This document shows, one piece after another, positions 12,460-25,842 of a stretch of 64,000 nucleotides of DNA. Within the stretch, counting starts at the first letter, position 1. The number at the start of each line of letters is the position of its first letter. The position numbers and the translations under genes are program-made. Under the pieces are notes generated by a model, which had not been told where the DNA came from, made no database searches, and saw nothing but the letters and a program-made list of their open reading frames with translations. The stretch covers positions 1,238,501 to 1,302,500 of the forward strand of contig NC_088780.1 in the NCBI RefSeq assembly GCF_958450345.1, written 5' to 3'. Origin of the DNA: Calliphora vicina. Taxonomy: Eukaryota; Arthropoda; Insecta; Diptera; Calliphoridae.

Positions 12460-15400
12460 TAACCAGAGACTATGTATATTTGTTGAACAACAAATTATAT
12501 AAAAATGCATCAATAGACATGTGTCAACTTTCGCTGAAGATATACATAGGTAGAAACTCAGATCATTTCAATCGTCCAAACAAAGGATACATTACCAAAC
12601 TGTCGAAATAAATTTGACAAAGGGTTATGTATAGTTTGTTCACTCATTCATTCATTCACTCAGATTGGCAATCAGGCAGTACAATATTTAGTCAGCCGCC
12701 TTCATTAATTTTTCTACCCAATGACACAGAACTTTAGTTAAAACTTTATCCTTTTTTGTATTATAGTTTAATAAAACATAATGTATTTTTTAGTTCATTA
12801 CCTTCATTAGAAATATTAGTTAGGCCTTAAATATGTATTGTATTTCTGTGATAAAATAAAACCGAATACATACATATTTTCTTTGAACATAATTTCAAAA
12901 AAACACTTCCTGGTCCGTTTACAACAATTCAGTTTTATATGTATATTTAACAGTACTCAACATCTTGTGGAATCATTTAACAAATTTTGCAACATGTTTA
13001 GAGTTAATTGTTTAAAAATTATATTAGTTTCTTTTTATTTACAGATTTTTAGATTTTGATTTTTTCAGTGCTTATAGGTATTTATCCATATATTTCTAAA
13101 GCTTATTATTAAGAACAAAACCTAATGACAATCATCATTAATAATGAACTCAACCAGCCGTATCCAAATAATGACCGTGTATGATTTCACAATAATAATG
13201 AACACAACCTAAAGAAAAACCAATGTCTAAAAAAGGCTAAATTCCATGTGAATGAAATAGAACAAAAAGAGAACAAAAGTTTATTCGAATCTATTCAGCT
13301 TTTGAAACTTGTAAACAATTTGATAGGGATTCAAAACAGAAATACGAAAAGTAAATCTCATACAAAGTTTAAAAAAAACTTACGTTATTTAAAATTACAT
13401 TGAATTTTATTTATTCGAAATCTATTACATGACACCTAAAACACTCATAGAGATATAGAAAAGCCTAACGCAGCCACAGATAATGATGGGTCTGTTTCAC
13501 TTTTAAAGTTACAAGTCAACCGATGTGTAAAATGACCTTTTCCACATAAAGTTAACAACAACAAGGGAACAACTCAAACCATTTCATGGTATAGATTTCG
13601 AATATTGATGGAAATAAATTCTATATTTTTATCGATTTACCACATACATAAGTATTCGTACATGATGACGCATTTGCATTACAAAATTCGAAATAATATG
13701 TTTAAAAGAAGGTGAAATTATTTTGATAAATGATTTTAAAATGAATATACAGAAATTATAGTTGTTGCTGTTGTTTTTGTTGTTATTACAATTTCTAAAC
13801 CTGTCAAAAGATTTATGATGCTATTACATCTGATTTCGTGGAATCATCCTCTAGGTATGTGATTTTGTGCAAGTGCACCCATCTAGAATATCAGTTGTTA
13901 ATGAACTCAAATGTTTTAATACTCCCCAAATATTTATCAGTACAAAAAAAAAATAACGAATGCTGTTGTAACTAACACCTTTGTCAGGTGATTCTTCAAA
14001 AATAAAAATGTTTATCATATTTTCCATGTCATGTAGAACAAAATTAAATTTTATATAAATAATATACACAATATATTATTTTATTAATTACTTATCTCAT
14101 TATTTTAGTAGCAAGTAGTAATTTATTTAAAATAGAATTATTTTAATTTTCAGAAAAATCAAAGCAAAATTTATTTTTAATTATCCGAAATTTTCTCATA
14201 ATTAAATAATTAGAAGCACCAAAAACAAACGAAAAACAAATTGCTGGGAGATTTAAATACACTAAAACAATGCAAAAAAACAAATGTTTAAATGGACGAT
14301 AATTATAATATTTCGAGTCACGTTTTTCTGCTTCACTAAATTTAAATCGTCACTCACTTCAAATAATGTAAATAATTTCTCATGAGAATCTTTTAATCTC
14401 TCAGTACAAATTTATTGTACAATTGAAAAGCTTTTCTCTGCTATCAAAAATTTAAAATTGTTCACTATTTCTCTCATAAAAATACTCTGCAAAACAAATA
14501 TCAAAGTTCATGGGCGTATATTTGTATATTTTAAGGGGGGATGGTTTCAGAATGTTTTAAAAGCCGGTTAAGACTTAAAAATATCTAGTTAATCTATTAC
14601 TCACATACGAGTACACATTGATTTATAAAATATTTGATCTATCATTTATATGATCATGCTGTACTCTACAGTTTAGATTTCAAATGTTAATAAAATAATT
14701 GGATATGTACTATTTGTTTACAACTTATTTTTATAAATGTTATGTCGAATGAATGTAAATAAGAAAAGCAAATTGTGTTTTAAACACATAATTTATTATT
14801 AGATTAAGAGAAGAGAAGTAGGCCATTAACGCAGTCGTCTCTACCAGCACTGGTATTTTTACGCACAACACTTTTTACGCTCAACACTTTTTCTAAAACT
14901 ATATGGCCGGCTAGTGCGTTTAGTAATTTTTACTCTTTTTTTAATTTTTTCTGTAAAGTGGTTGAATTTTACAAAATATATTTGCTGAAATTGAAAAATA
15001 ACAACATACATACATGTAATAAATTTAAAGTGTTAAAAGTGCTACAAATTATTTAGTGCAAAATTAAATGACAAAAGTATTTTTATTATTGTTGTTTTCT
15101 GTTAAATTCTTATAATGGAAATATCTTATACATAACACAAATCGAAATATGTAGACATACATATGTTTACAATATGAAGTATGCATTTATTTAATCAATG
15201 TGATATAACAATGATTGAAGATTTTTTTTTATAATTTGTTTCAACGTTTTATTCAACAAACCTAAATGAGGAATGTTAAATCTAAATTGTGCTGAGATAA
15301 ATTTTCATTGAAATGTTCGTCTAAATGAAATTCATGCACTAAAATAGATTATTTTGTGCTACAAATATTCACGCTAAATTCTATTAAAATAAATGTAGTG

Positions 15401-15700
15401 TTTCTATTAAGTCGATCATTTCTATGTGAACAAGTACATATTATGTATAAATACAAATTTGAAAACAAACAAAACACGAAGTACATACTTACATACATAC
15501 ATATGTACATATAAAAATTTAATAATAATCAAAATAATTCAACAAATACTGCAATTATTTTCATTTTGGTATAAAAAGTAAATTATTTAATAAACAAGCT
15601 TTGTCATTGTATTTTGAAAAAGCAAAAAACTTAATTATATTCGCACTCTAACCATACGACTTTTAGCAGTTGCAACTAACTGCATTAGCCTGTCGTAGAT
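12460..15700. other. Gene-free flank upstream of AOX copy 1
   Basis: AT-rich, no plausible ORFs, no recognised transposon ends. A more varied patch at 14815-14925 (ACGCACAACACTTTTTACGCTCAACACTTT) contains a short internal repeat. Distal regulatory sequence for the oxidase could lie here but none is identifiable. Confidence 0.4.
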
Positions 15701-15711
15701 TTATCTATCGA

Positions 15712-15752
15712 TCAGTCGTCAGTTTCACAGCGAATGTTGCTGAAACAGGTCT
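15712..15752 (+). promoter_or_regulatory. Putative initiator and DPE-like core promoter of AOX copy 1
   Basis: Two overlapping fly-type initiators (TCAGTC at 15712, TCAGTT at 15719) lie about 155 bp before the start codon. Taking A15721 as +1, the bases at +28 to +32 are GGTCT, four of five matches to the RGWYV downstream element. No convincing TATA box. No transcript data, so this is only a motif match. Confidence 0.35.
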
Positions 15753-15873
15753 TCAAGTAAAATTTTGTCGGAAAACAGTGTAATAACATTTTTCATCGTT
15801 ACTAGTGTCATTAAAAAAAGTGAATCTTAAAAAATATAATTATAAGCAATTGTAAAATAGAAAATTCAGAAAT

Positions 15874-18800
15874 ATGACGACAAGTTTTAAAATTAATGGT
15901 CAACCTCACACAGGTACTGATTGCAACTGATGAAAAGTGATGTTTTTGTTTAATTTGTTTTTAATTATGTATCTCAACTGTTTGTTCTCTAGTTAATTTG
16001 TCTACTTTACCAGCTGATATAACTTTGAATACTTTCATAAGGGAACATGCCCAACTAACAGCCACCAAGTTTATGTGTTTGGAAGGTGGTTGTGGTACTT
16101 GTGTGGTCGCTGTAAAAGGAAAGCATCCTGTTACCGGTGAATTAAAAACATGGGCTGCAAATTCGGTAAAAAAAAACATAATTTTACATACTCAGAATCA
16201 GATGGATAATTATTTTAATCTTAATATTTTAGTGCTTAACATTGTTAAACAGTTGTGCTGATTGGGAAATTACAACCAATGAAGGTCTTGGAAATAAGCG
16301 CAATGGCTATCATCCCATACAAAAACGCATGGCGAAAATGAATGGTTCACAATGTGGTTTCTGTACTTCAGGGTTTATTATGAACATGTATGGTTTACTT
16401 GAATCAAAGGGAGGCAAAGTCAGCATGGCAGAGGTGGAAAACTCCTTTGGAGGTAACATTTGCCGTTGTACTGGCTACAGACCAATTCTGGATGCCATGA
16501 AATCCTTTGCTGTCGATAGTAATATACAGGTGCCACAAGAATGTCTAGACATTGAAGATCTTACCAATAAGAAATGTCCCAAAACGGGACAATTGTGTGC
16601 TGGTTCATGTCACAAGCCCCTACAGTATTTGGCATATGACGATGGCTGTGAATGGTATTGGCCAAAAACTCTCACCGAACTATTTGACATCCTCTCCAAA
16701 GTCAGCTCAAATGACGAATATATGTTGGTGGCTGGTAACACAGCTCATGGTGTATATAGAAGATCGGAAAATATTAAACAATTTATTGATGTAAATGCCA
16801 TCGGTGATTTAAAACAGCATGAGCTTACAAATGATTATTTAAAATTGGGTGCGAATTTAAGTCTCACTGAAACAATGGATATTTTCAATGAAGCTTCCAA
16901 AAAACCTGGTTTCGAATATTGTGAACAATTGTGGAATCACTTCGACCTAATAGCTAATGTCCCAGTAAGAAACGTAAGTATACTTACTCGTTTGTATATA
17001 TTGTATATAAAAACCGTATAATTAACAGTTCTATTTTGATTGAATTAAACATCGTCGTAGTTAAACTTTTAATATCATTTAAACAGGTTAACGTGAAATG
17101 TGTACAATTGTTTAAACAATAAAATATTGTAAACAACTCGAATTTTTAATTTGTATTTTTTTTTGTAATTTTTTTATCGGAGTTGCTGAACAGGGACAGC
17201 TTTCATGAACGCAAATATTTCTCATTTCAACGACATTTAAATATATGAATTAGGGGCATAACTTTTTTGGTCGAAACATTTATAGGTACCACGCTCCGAT
17301 TTTAAGTAATTTGGATTAATAAAACACTAGAATTTTGTTTGTAAATTTTAATGCTTTTCTTTTATTCAAAAGAAACCCTTTTTATTAAAATAATTCGATT
17401 TCTAATATATTAACTTATGGAAAGCAGTTATTTAAAGATGTTAATTTGAGGCTAGATGAAATCGAGTTCCGATTGAAAACTGAAATTTCATTAAAAGTGC
17501 AATTACGTTTGGCATTTTATCTTCAATATTTCTATTTATATGAAACTAGCTGTCCCGGTAAACGTTGTTCTGACACACAAAGTATGAAGACCCCCACTAT
17601 GATAGTACTCCAGATATACAATAATATATTTTTACTTTGTATGGGAGGTGCCATGCCCATTGTTCCTATATATTTCAATTGTGAATCTAAAAAATGGGAA
17701 AAAAAGTTATACCCTTAATATTCCTGCACTTATTTTCAATGATTTAATTTAAATGAATGTCTTTTTAGACTGGCACTTTGGCGGGTAATATTTCGACAAA
17801 GAAAAAGTATCCCGAATTTCCATCAGATGTATTTTTAACATTTGAGACGTTAGATGCTCAAGTGGTAGTTAATATGGATGCAACAAAACAAGAAACAATG
17901 TCCCTATCCGATTTCCTGAAGAACAATACACCGAAAATGGTAATTGCTGCATTCGAGTTGAAACCTTATCCCAAGGATAAATATATATTCAAATCCTACA
18001 AGGTGAGTTAAATTTTAACTCAGTATTTTTAGTTCTCAGTATTTTTGGTGTTGTTTATTCTGCAGATCATGCCCCGTGCCCAAAATGCACACGCTTTTGT
18101 CAATGCTGGATTTTTATTTGATGTTGAGAAATCGGGAAAAGTTAACAATGCACGCATTTGTTTTGGTGGTATAACAGCAGAATTCGTCCATGCCTCAAGC
18201 ATTGAGGAACTCCTTAAGGACCAAATATTTCATGATAAGGCCATAGTAGAGAAGATATTTGCGGAATTACCGAATGCTTTGCAACCCAACGCAGTACTGC
18301 CAGATCCTTCTCCAGAATATCGCCGAAAACTGGCCTGTGGGCTCATGCTAAAATGCCTTCTAGATATTGCACCTTCCGATAAAGTAAAACCAGAATTTAA
18401 AAGTGGAGGTCCAATATTAAAACGAGACCTCTCCTCAGGTTCGCAAACATTTGAGTCGCAAAAAAAGAATTACCCTCTTACACAGCCCATACAAAAGGTT
18501 GAAGGTAAATTTGCTGCATACTAATAAACACATATACATACATAAGATCATTAAATCGATACATTTTTTTATTAGCTTTGATTCAGTGTTCAGGCGAAGC
18601 TACATACATGAATGATGTTCTGACTCTGGATAATTCTGTCCACTGTGCCTTTGTTAATGCCACAAAAGTTGGTGCTTCTATTGAACAAATCGATGCATCC
18701 GAAGCCATGAAGATGCCTGGTGTTATTGCGTTTTATTCAGCTAAAGATATTCCTGGCTCTAACACTGCTGTTGATCCTGCATTTGGTTACGAAGTTGAGG

Positions 18801-20852
18801 AATTGTTCACAGCAGAAAATGTACGCTACTACGATCAACCACTGGGTATGATTGTGGCCGTAACAAGTGATATTGCGAATAGAGCAACTTCTAAAATCAA
18901 AGTGATCTATTCGAATGGTAGTGACTTGGTCATGCCAACTCTGGGAGATGTTTTCGATAACAATAGAATGGACCGTGTTCACAATGTCGCTCCCTCCAAA
19001 CTTAGGGATATTAAATTAACTGCTGAAGCGGACATAACTGGCAAAGGAATCTTTGAAATGGGTTTACAATATCACTTCACGATGGAACCCCAAACATGTG
19101 TAGCAGTTCCATTCGAAGACGGGCTACAGGTTTGGTCCACAACTCAATGGATAGATCACACACAGAGTGTTATTTCGAAAATGTTGCAAATAAAAGCAGC
19201 TGACGTACAAATGAAAGTTAGACGTCTCGGTGGTGGTTATGGAAGTAAGATCACCCGCGGAAACGCAGTTGCTTGTGCCGCATCTTTGGCTGCATACAAA
19301 CTTAATCGTCCAGCACGCTTTGTGCAAACCATTGAATCGATGATGAATTCTAATGGTAAACGATGGGGGTGTCGTTCAGACTATGAATTCCACATAAAAT
19401 CTAATGGCAAAATTGTGGGTTTGAAAAATATCTTTTATGAAGACGCTGGATGCACTTTGAATGAAAATCCTGTTCCTGACCTGTCAACATTATGTGCAAA
19501 AAATTGTTATGCATTCACGGCGGACAACTATAAATTGGAGGGAAATGCTGTTATTACTGACGCCACCAGTTCCACTTGGTGTCGTGCTCCAGGTTCTGTT
19601 GAAGGTAATTAAGGTATCTTAGTATTTTGCAAAGATAATTTCATAAATACATATGTACTTTTTAAGGTATTGCTATGATTGAGAACATAATGGAACACAT
19701 CGCTTTTGAAGCAAATGTGGATCCTGCTGATGCGCGTCTTGTTAATTTACAGCCAGGGAATAAGATGAATGAATTATTACCACGCTTTCTTAAATCCACT
19801 GAATACAGAAAACGACGCCAGGAGATTGATAGTTTTAATGAGAAAAACAGATGGATTAAAAGAGGTTTGGGTTTAGCAATCACTGATTATCCTCTTATGT
19901 ATTTTGGGCAGTATCCTGCAACTGTCTCTATTTATCATACTGATGGTTCGGTGGTGATATCTCACGGTGGCATAGAAATGGGTCAAGGTATTTAAAATTT
20001 TGGCGTAATTTAAAATATTTTAAAACTTTAACAAATAAATACACAGGAATGAATACGAAAATAACACAGGTTGCTGCCTACGTACTAGGCATTCCAGTGG
20101 AATTTGTAAAAATTGAAGCCAGTGACACCTTGAATGGTGCTAACTCTATGGTCACAGGCGGAAGTGTAGGCAGTGAAAGTGTTTGTTTCGCTGTACGAAA
20201 GGCCTGCAATACATTAAATGAACGTTTGAAACCAATCAAGGATTCCATGAAAAATAAAGCTACTTGGACGGAGGTTGTACAAGCTGCCTGGATAAAGAAC
20301 ATTAATCTAATTGCAAGCGACCACTACAAAATGGGTGATTTGCAAAACTATAATATTTACGGTTTATCTCTAACCGAACTTGAAGTAGACATCTTAACAG
20401 GTAATCACTTGATCAAACGCGTTGATATCTTAGAAGATGCTGGTGAAAGTTTAAGTCCATACATTGATATTGGACAAATAGAAGGGGCATTTGTAATGTG
20501 CTTGGGCTACTGGCTAACTGAGCAAATGGTATATGATCGCACAACAGGCCAACTAATGACTAATCGTACATGGAACTATAAACCACCTGGTGCCAAGGAT
20601 ATTCCTATCGATTTTCGCATTGAACTTTTGCCTGGTAGTCCCAACCCAGCAGGTTTCCTACGTTCTAAAGCAACCGGCGAACCTCCCAGTTGCCTTGCAG
20701 TCAGCGCAATTTTCGCCAAAGAGCATGCATTACATTCGGCACGCAAAGATGCCGGCCTGAAGAGGGAATGGGTACGTTTCGGTGCCCCAACCACCCCAGA
20801 AACGTTTGTACAGAATGCTGGTAATGATATTTCAGCTTTTTCCTTAGAATAA
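15874..20852 (+). CDS. AOX: Aldehyde oxidase, tandem copy 1 (8 coding exons)
   Basis: Exons 15874-15913, 15993-16165, 16233-16973, 17769-18002, 18066-18504, 18576-19604, 19667-19987, 20047-20852; all introns are GT-AG and the phases close to 1,260 aa, the usual length for the family. The plant-type 2Fe-2S domain has Cys 42, 47, 50 and 72. The second 2Fe-2S domain has Cys 112, 115, 148 and 150 (QCGFC, ICRCTGYRP). An FAD domain follows (LVAGNTAHGV near residue 240), then the molybdopterin domain from about 545 with GLQYHF, GGGYGSK, CRAPGSVEG and the catalytic Glu 1204 in TGEPP. There is no XDH FFxGYR NAD motif, and the residue after GGGYGSK is Ile where XDH has its substrate Glu, so this is an oxidase. 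Known role: oxidation of aldehydes and N-heterocycles to acids or lactams using O2, as a cytosolic homodimer. Oddity: Ser 766 replaces the second Gly of GGGYGGK. Start ATG follows an in-frame splice to the conserved domain. Substrate and exact Drosophila orthologue cannot be assigned. Confidence 0.95.
17546..17720 (-). mobile_element. Helitron 3'-end fragment in intron 3 of AOX copy 1
   Basis: On the minus strand the stretch ends ACCGGGACAGCTAG followed by T, the CTAG/T terminus typical of Helitrons with a short GC-rich sequence just inside. It lies in the only long intron (795 bp) of the gene; the same intron in copy 2 is 115 bp. No 5' TC terminus is recognisable, so the right limit is approximate and the copy is truncated. 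Confidence 0.5.
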
Positions 20853-20993
20853 CTCAAATTCATACACTTACACATGTACATTGTACTAAATATGTATTAT
20901 ATAATTATATTGTTGATAGAAATGTTCTGTTCGTTTGCAAACTGATCAGGTACATTTGCATTTATAAAGCAGTAGTGATATTGCTTTCCAATT

Positions 20994-21025
20994 AATAAAT
21001 TTAAGGTGTTGGTCGAATTAATAAA
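20994..21025 (+). terminator. Poly(A) signals of AOX copy 1
   Basis: AATAAA at 20994-20999, 142 bp after the stop, followed by a GT-rich stretch (GGTGTTGG) and a second AATAAA at 21020. Canonical arrangement for 3' end formation. Confidence 0.55.
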
Positions 21026-21303
21026 TTAAAAATGGCCTTTTATTTCAGAATGTACGTAGTATATCAAATTTTGTGCTCAGTTCTCATTTTTTTTTATTTG
21101 GGAACTCAATTCATATTAATATAAGTAAAATGTTAGCTAATTGTATTGTAGACAATAAAACGCTAGCTAATTATATAGTAAGCTTACTTTGTTCAGTTAT
21201 CGGGTAATTTATTTACCAGATAAGGAAATACAAAATTAACTGTTTTCATACGTTGTAGATTTTTGGCCCTTTAACTTTCAATTTATCAAACGTATACTTA
21301 TAT

Positions 21304-21534
21304 TAGGGTAGGTCAATTTGTATGGATGCAAAAAAAATTGCGTAAATTCAAAAATATATTGTAGGTAGTGATTCACTGCAAAGTTTGTGTATAATTTATG
21401 TTAACAGGTAAATATTGTGAACCCGGATTCTTTTTTCTCATTTTTCAATTCGCCTTAAAATTTCGTATTTTATTGCATTTAATTTTTATATTTTCATGTA
21501 CAATATTTGCTGTCAGTTAAATCAATCCACCCTA
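21304..21534. mobile_element. 231-bp MITE in the AOX intergenic region
   Basis: Ends TTAGGGTAGGTCAATTTG and the complement of AAATCAATCCACCCTAA, each next to TA. Located about 450 bp after the copy 1 stop codon. No coding capacity. Confidence 0.65.
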
Positions 21535-21539
21535 ATATG

Positions 21540-24390
21540 TAATTTGCATTGTTTAATGTACATATGTAGATGTAAATTTGCACTCCATTTTATACTACAT
21601 ATGTATTATTAATTTCACCACATTGTGTTATTCAGACAAATTTTGTGTTGTTAAATATAGAAATAGTATGTAAATAGAAGAGCAAATATATTGAAATATC
21701 TAAAATTGAGACGGATTCCTAATAACGATTATGTTCCAAAAAGAGCATATACCAAACGAGCCATTAATATAAATATTTTCGTTCGTTTTTTTTTTTTTTG
21801 CATTATGTTAATTATCAAGCGTACAATTTAAAGTTAAGTACTAGTTAGTTCTGAAGCTTTTGTTAAAATTAATAGTAAAAAATTTATTTTGAGTATTTGT
21901 TTATAAACCGGTTAATAGGTTTACCGAAAAAATTTAAAACGTTAATTTGCGGTTAACCCGGTTTTATTATTCGGTTAACCAGTTTTTCAAATTTGTCACT
22001 GATATAAAATATAAATTTTTTCTTGTAGATTAGTTTATTAATAACACTGTGCTAGTGGAAAAAACTGACAAGCGGGGCAAACGGTTGGTTAAGCTAATTC
22101 GGGTACGCTGAGTTCAGTGGTTAACCATATTTTTAGGTTAGCTCGTATTTTTGATATATAAGTAATTTCGAAAATGGAGGAGGTTGCACAACATATATTC
22201 GCGTAACTCAAAAACGGTTTAGTTTATTGAACAAATTGCAAAAATCGAAATTCCGCAACAAAATTACCTTCAAACAAGGCTTGACATGTTTTAATATTCG
22301 CAGTCATTTTAGAAATATAAATTATTTCTTTTTAAGAAAAGTGTCAATTTCATGCATAGTGTAATCAATGTAAAAAATGTTTGACATTATATTAAACATT
22401 TGGTATGGTATAAAACTCAAGCTATTGATTTAAAAATCTGTTCAAATATTCAAGTATTAACTGTAAACAGTAGAGGCCGATTAATTTAACTCCAATACAT
22501 AAAATTTTCCTTCCATAAAACATAATATTACTTTTTTTATTTATTTGTATTACATTTTACAATTTACAATTTATGCCTTTGCGGCATAATTTCTTCCTTA
22601 AATGTTATACATTTTTCTTTGATTACTGAAACAAATTTTTGTTGTGTTTCAAACAAAAAAGTTCTACACTAAAAATACTTTTTGAACTACATATGTTTAT
22701 TGTTTTGTCACAAAATAAAAAATTTTTTGTTTGCAGCACAACAACAATTTATTTAAACTAAAAAAATATTTTAGGACATTATAACAATATGACCTAATAG
22801 CAGACCGTTTGAATACCCCAAGTGTATAATGATTTTCATAAAAATAAAATAGCCTAAGTGACATCACGGTACTTTGAATCCCATTTATTTGCAATTAAAT
22901 CACTTATAAATTAATGCAATATCATCTACTAGCCTGATTAACGTATGCGGAATGAAATTGCAACAAAAATTTGACACTGGCCAAAAGAAAAAGTATATGC
23001 GCTATTAGTGTTTTGGGACTTATTTTGAATTACGTTATGTTTTGCCTTAATAATTTAAAACCCCATTTGGAAATCTGGTTCGTAGTTATCTCAAAATATT
23101 AACAAAACGAGAACTACATTGAACAAACATTTGTAATTTTTTCCATATTTTATCAATTATAATCGGGAACAATTTGTTATATTTTACATCAAGTGGCAGA
23201 GAAAGGCAGAGAAGTGGGCTTTTTTTTGGAAGTAAATAAACCTATTATTGATAAGATGTGCAAAGTAGAACATAATATTTTTTCTAAAAAAATATATATG
23301 GATCTTAATCAATCAGATGTAAATTAGAAGTTTTGATTTTTTTGGAATTTGATTTGACCATCAATTCTAATTAATATATTATGAAATGTGTACACAAAAT
23401 TAATCATTTCATAAAAAGAAACATCAGAGATTTTTTTTTAAAAAAGAAAGTTCTTCTTAACTGTTCCATCAAATGATTATGGTGTTTCCAACACCCTTGA
23501 ATTTCCAGACTTACTAAAGTGAAAAAATGACAAACTTTAAAAGATCAATATAAACTTTTTGCTGGCGGCTACAATTTTTTAACAAAGACATTCCCCAGAA
23601 GTTTCTTTAAATGATGTATATAGTCACTGGACGGGATTCGACGGTCTTTTTTTTTGGCAAGCTATATAATAACATTCTTAGAAAAAAAAATATCAGTATA
23701 TTTGAGAACAAAGTTTAAAGGACTATAACAGGAAAATGGAGAGGCCCATAAATATAAGTTATACATTTAATAAAAGCCTATATCAATGTTTATCTATGTT
23801 TTGAAGTATGAATTTCTATATGGTAAAACCATTGAGATATATCTAATTTAGTAAAGCAGTAAAATATTAAAAAAAATTAACGAAAATATGATTCAAAATT
23901 TGTTGAACTTCTGGCGCTTCTGTAGAGAAAACGAAATGTCCAATTGAAAAACCCATTTGTATTGGAGGGGAGCAGATTGTCAGCTTCCGAAAAAACTTAG
24001 TTTTTCCAAATTCTAAAGATACCGATTTTGTCCACCTAGATTTTCATTTGGAACCACAGTGCAGAAGTCTAATAACACAAAAACTTTAAACTCCATTTTC
24101 TCGAAATGGCAAACAAATTATACAGTATTATTTTATTAAGGGGACGAATTAATATTAACAATAAACTCATATAAATTTTATCGCAAGTATACATAACAGT
24201 TTTTATTTACAATGTAATTAAAATAATTGAAATTTTTACTACAAATGAAAATATGTACACTAAACACTCCTTTTACACAAATTCACACTAATAAGCATTT
24301 AATGACCTCACATGTAATTAAGCAAGTATAATTAAAATTTATATTGAAATAAATTTTTCTGTCTTGTTTATTATCTAAAGACTCAAAATC
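21540..24390. other. Intergenic DNA between the two oxidase genes
   Basis: No third oxidase copy or exon fragment is visible. 21905-22140 holds a patch with several AACCGGTTAAC-like half-palindromes that may be a worn MITE. The rest is AT-rich and unremarkable. Confidence 0.4.
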
Positions 24391-24394
24391 GTAA

Positions 24395-24426
24395 CAAACC
24401 ATATGATGTGAATATCATATGGTTTG
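24395..24426. repeat. Hairpin with perfect 13-bp arms
   Basis: CAAACCATATGAT and ATCATATGGTTTG are exact complements separated by the 6-base loop GTGAAT. About 1.4 kb upstream of AOX copy 2. Confidence 0.85.
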
Positions 24427-24835
24427 CAACGAATATAAAAATTATAGGAATTAGGGATATATTTTTACTCATATTAAATTTATAATGATTGACGAAGTTT
24501 GTTTATTAGTTATTAATAATTGCCTTGAAAAACTGGATGGAGTTGTAGTGATTTTTTGACATTGCTTAAAGTCTATGAGAATTTTTTGTTTACAGGTTTT
24601 AGTAAAAATTATTTATGTATTTAGAATGTAACAATTTCAAAATAATTTTTGTTATAAATTACAAAAATCTAAAGCGGGAACAAAATAAATTTCATCGATT
24701 AAATGATACAACTGTAGAATCCACTTTAATTGAAAAAGTAATTTGAATTGATATTAAACAGCATATTTTTTTGTAAAAATAAACGTGAAAACTAATGAAA
24801 GAAAGCTGAATAGTTAAGTTTCTTATCTCCGTACA

Positions 24836-24862
24836 CTTCTCTCACTCACTCTCTTGTCTCTC
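24836..24862. promoter_or_regulatory. CT-rich GAGA-like tract upstream of AOX copy 2
   Basis: CTTCTCTCACTCACTCTC followed by TTGTCTCTC; the opposite strand is a run of GAGAG-type motifs, the kind bound by GAGA factor in flies. It could equally be simple sequence. Confidence 0.25.
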
Positions 24863-25661
24863 TTTATTAATAATCTTATCAGATCGTTTACAGTAACAAA
24901 ACCTATTCAATTTGTTTAGAAAAGTGTTTCAAACAATAAAAAAATAAACAAAAACAAACTAAAACTGTTCATGACATTGCATTTATTATTTGTTTGCATG
25001 AACAGTGGATGTCGTTTATAACGAATACTGAAGCACGGCGGAGATGACAGGGAACGATTTATAAACAAAAAGTTTTCGAACACATCCGGATCTAACTTTA
25101 TATATATAAATATTTTAGCAGGATTATATTTTAGCAGTTTAATAACCGACATTCATAATAAACGTATTCGACTGTAAAACTGTTCACGATGAGAAAACCA
25201 AATTCTATAATAGAAAAACTCGGTTATAAAGAGCAGCAAACATTTTTTTTATAATAGAAAATGGACATTAAAAGTACATAGTTAGTATTAAATAAGTTCG
25301 CCTCAACAACATTTGTTTGCACAATATGAAAATGCTCACCAAAACGCTGGAACTTGAAAATAGTTTTCAATAACGACAAAGTCACTATAGCCACATTTGA
25401 CTGTAGTTATTTTTTAGTATCGTTTGGCTTTGTAATTCTAATCTTGTAATGATTGCGTGCGACGTTTTAATGTTTAAGTTCTGAGTTGATTTCGATATCA
25501 GAAGGTTCTTCTTTGCTTGTTAATGTTCTAATATTTATATGTAATGACACATTCTCAATTGAAATTAATAATCTCATTTAAGTGTTTCCCGCTCTAAAAC
25601 GGTCAAAAGACTCTCAAAAAATCGCAGCGACTTTTTAATAAATATTCCTAACAAAAAACGT

Positions 25662-25699
25662 TCATTCATTCGCGTTCAATCCACATTAAATGTTGGAAC
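25662..25699 (+). promoter_or_regulatory. Putative initiator and DPE-like core promoter of AOX copy 2
   Basis: Overlapping TCATTC initiator matches at 25662 and 25666, about 175 bp before the ATG. With A25668 as +1, GGAAC at 25695-25699 matches four of five DPE bases. An AT-rich TTTAATAAATA stretch sits near -30, but such runs are common in this DNA. Confidence 0.3.
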
Positions 25700-25842
25700 C
25701 TGGTGCGCAATAGTTCTGTACTTGAAACTGTGAAGCAAAAGTGTTTAATTAAAAGTGATTATTTTTTGTTATATAACAAAATAAAATAAAAATAGTGAAA
25801 CAATACCAATCAAAACGAACAATTTAAAAACGTCATTCCATA

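Noticed and set aside
16233..20852. Xanthine dehydrogenase identity for copy 1
   Set aside because: Lacks the NAD-site FFxGYR motif and the substrate Glu after the GGGxGxK motif, both expected in XDH.
18737..20881. Several minus-strand frames of 65-100 codons inside AOX copy 1
   Set aside because: They lie antisense to the conserved exons and are shadows of them.
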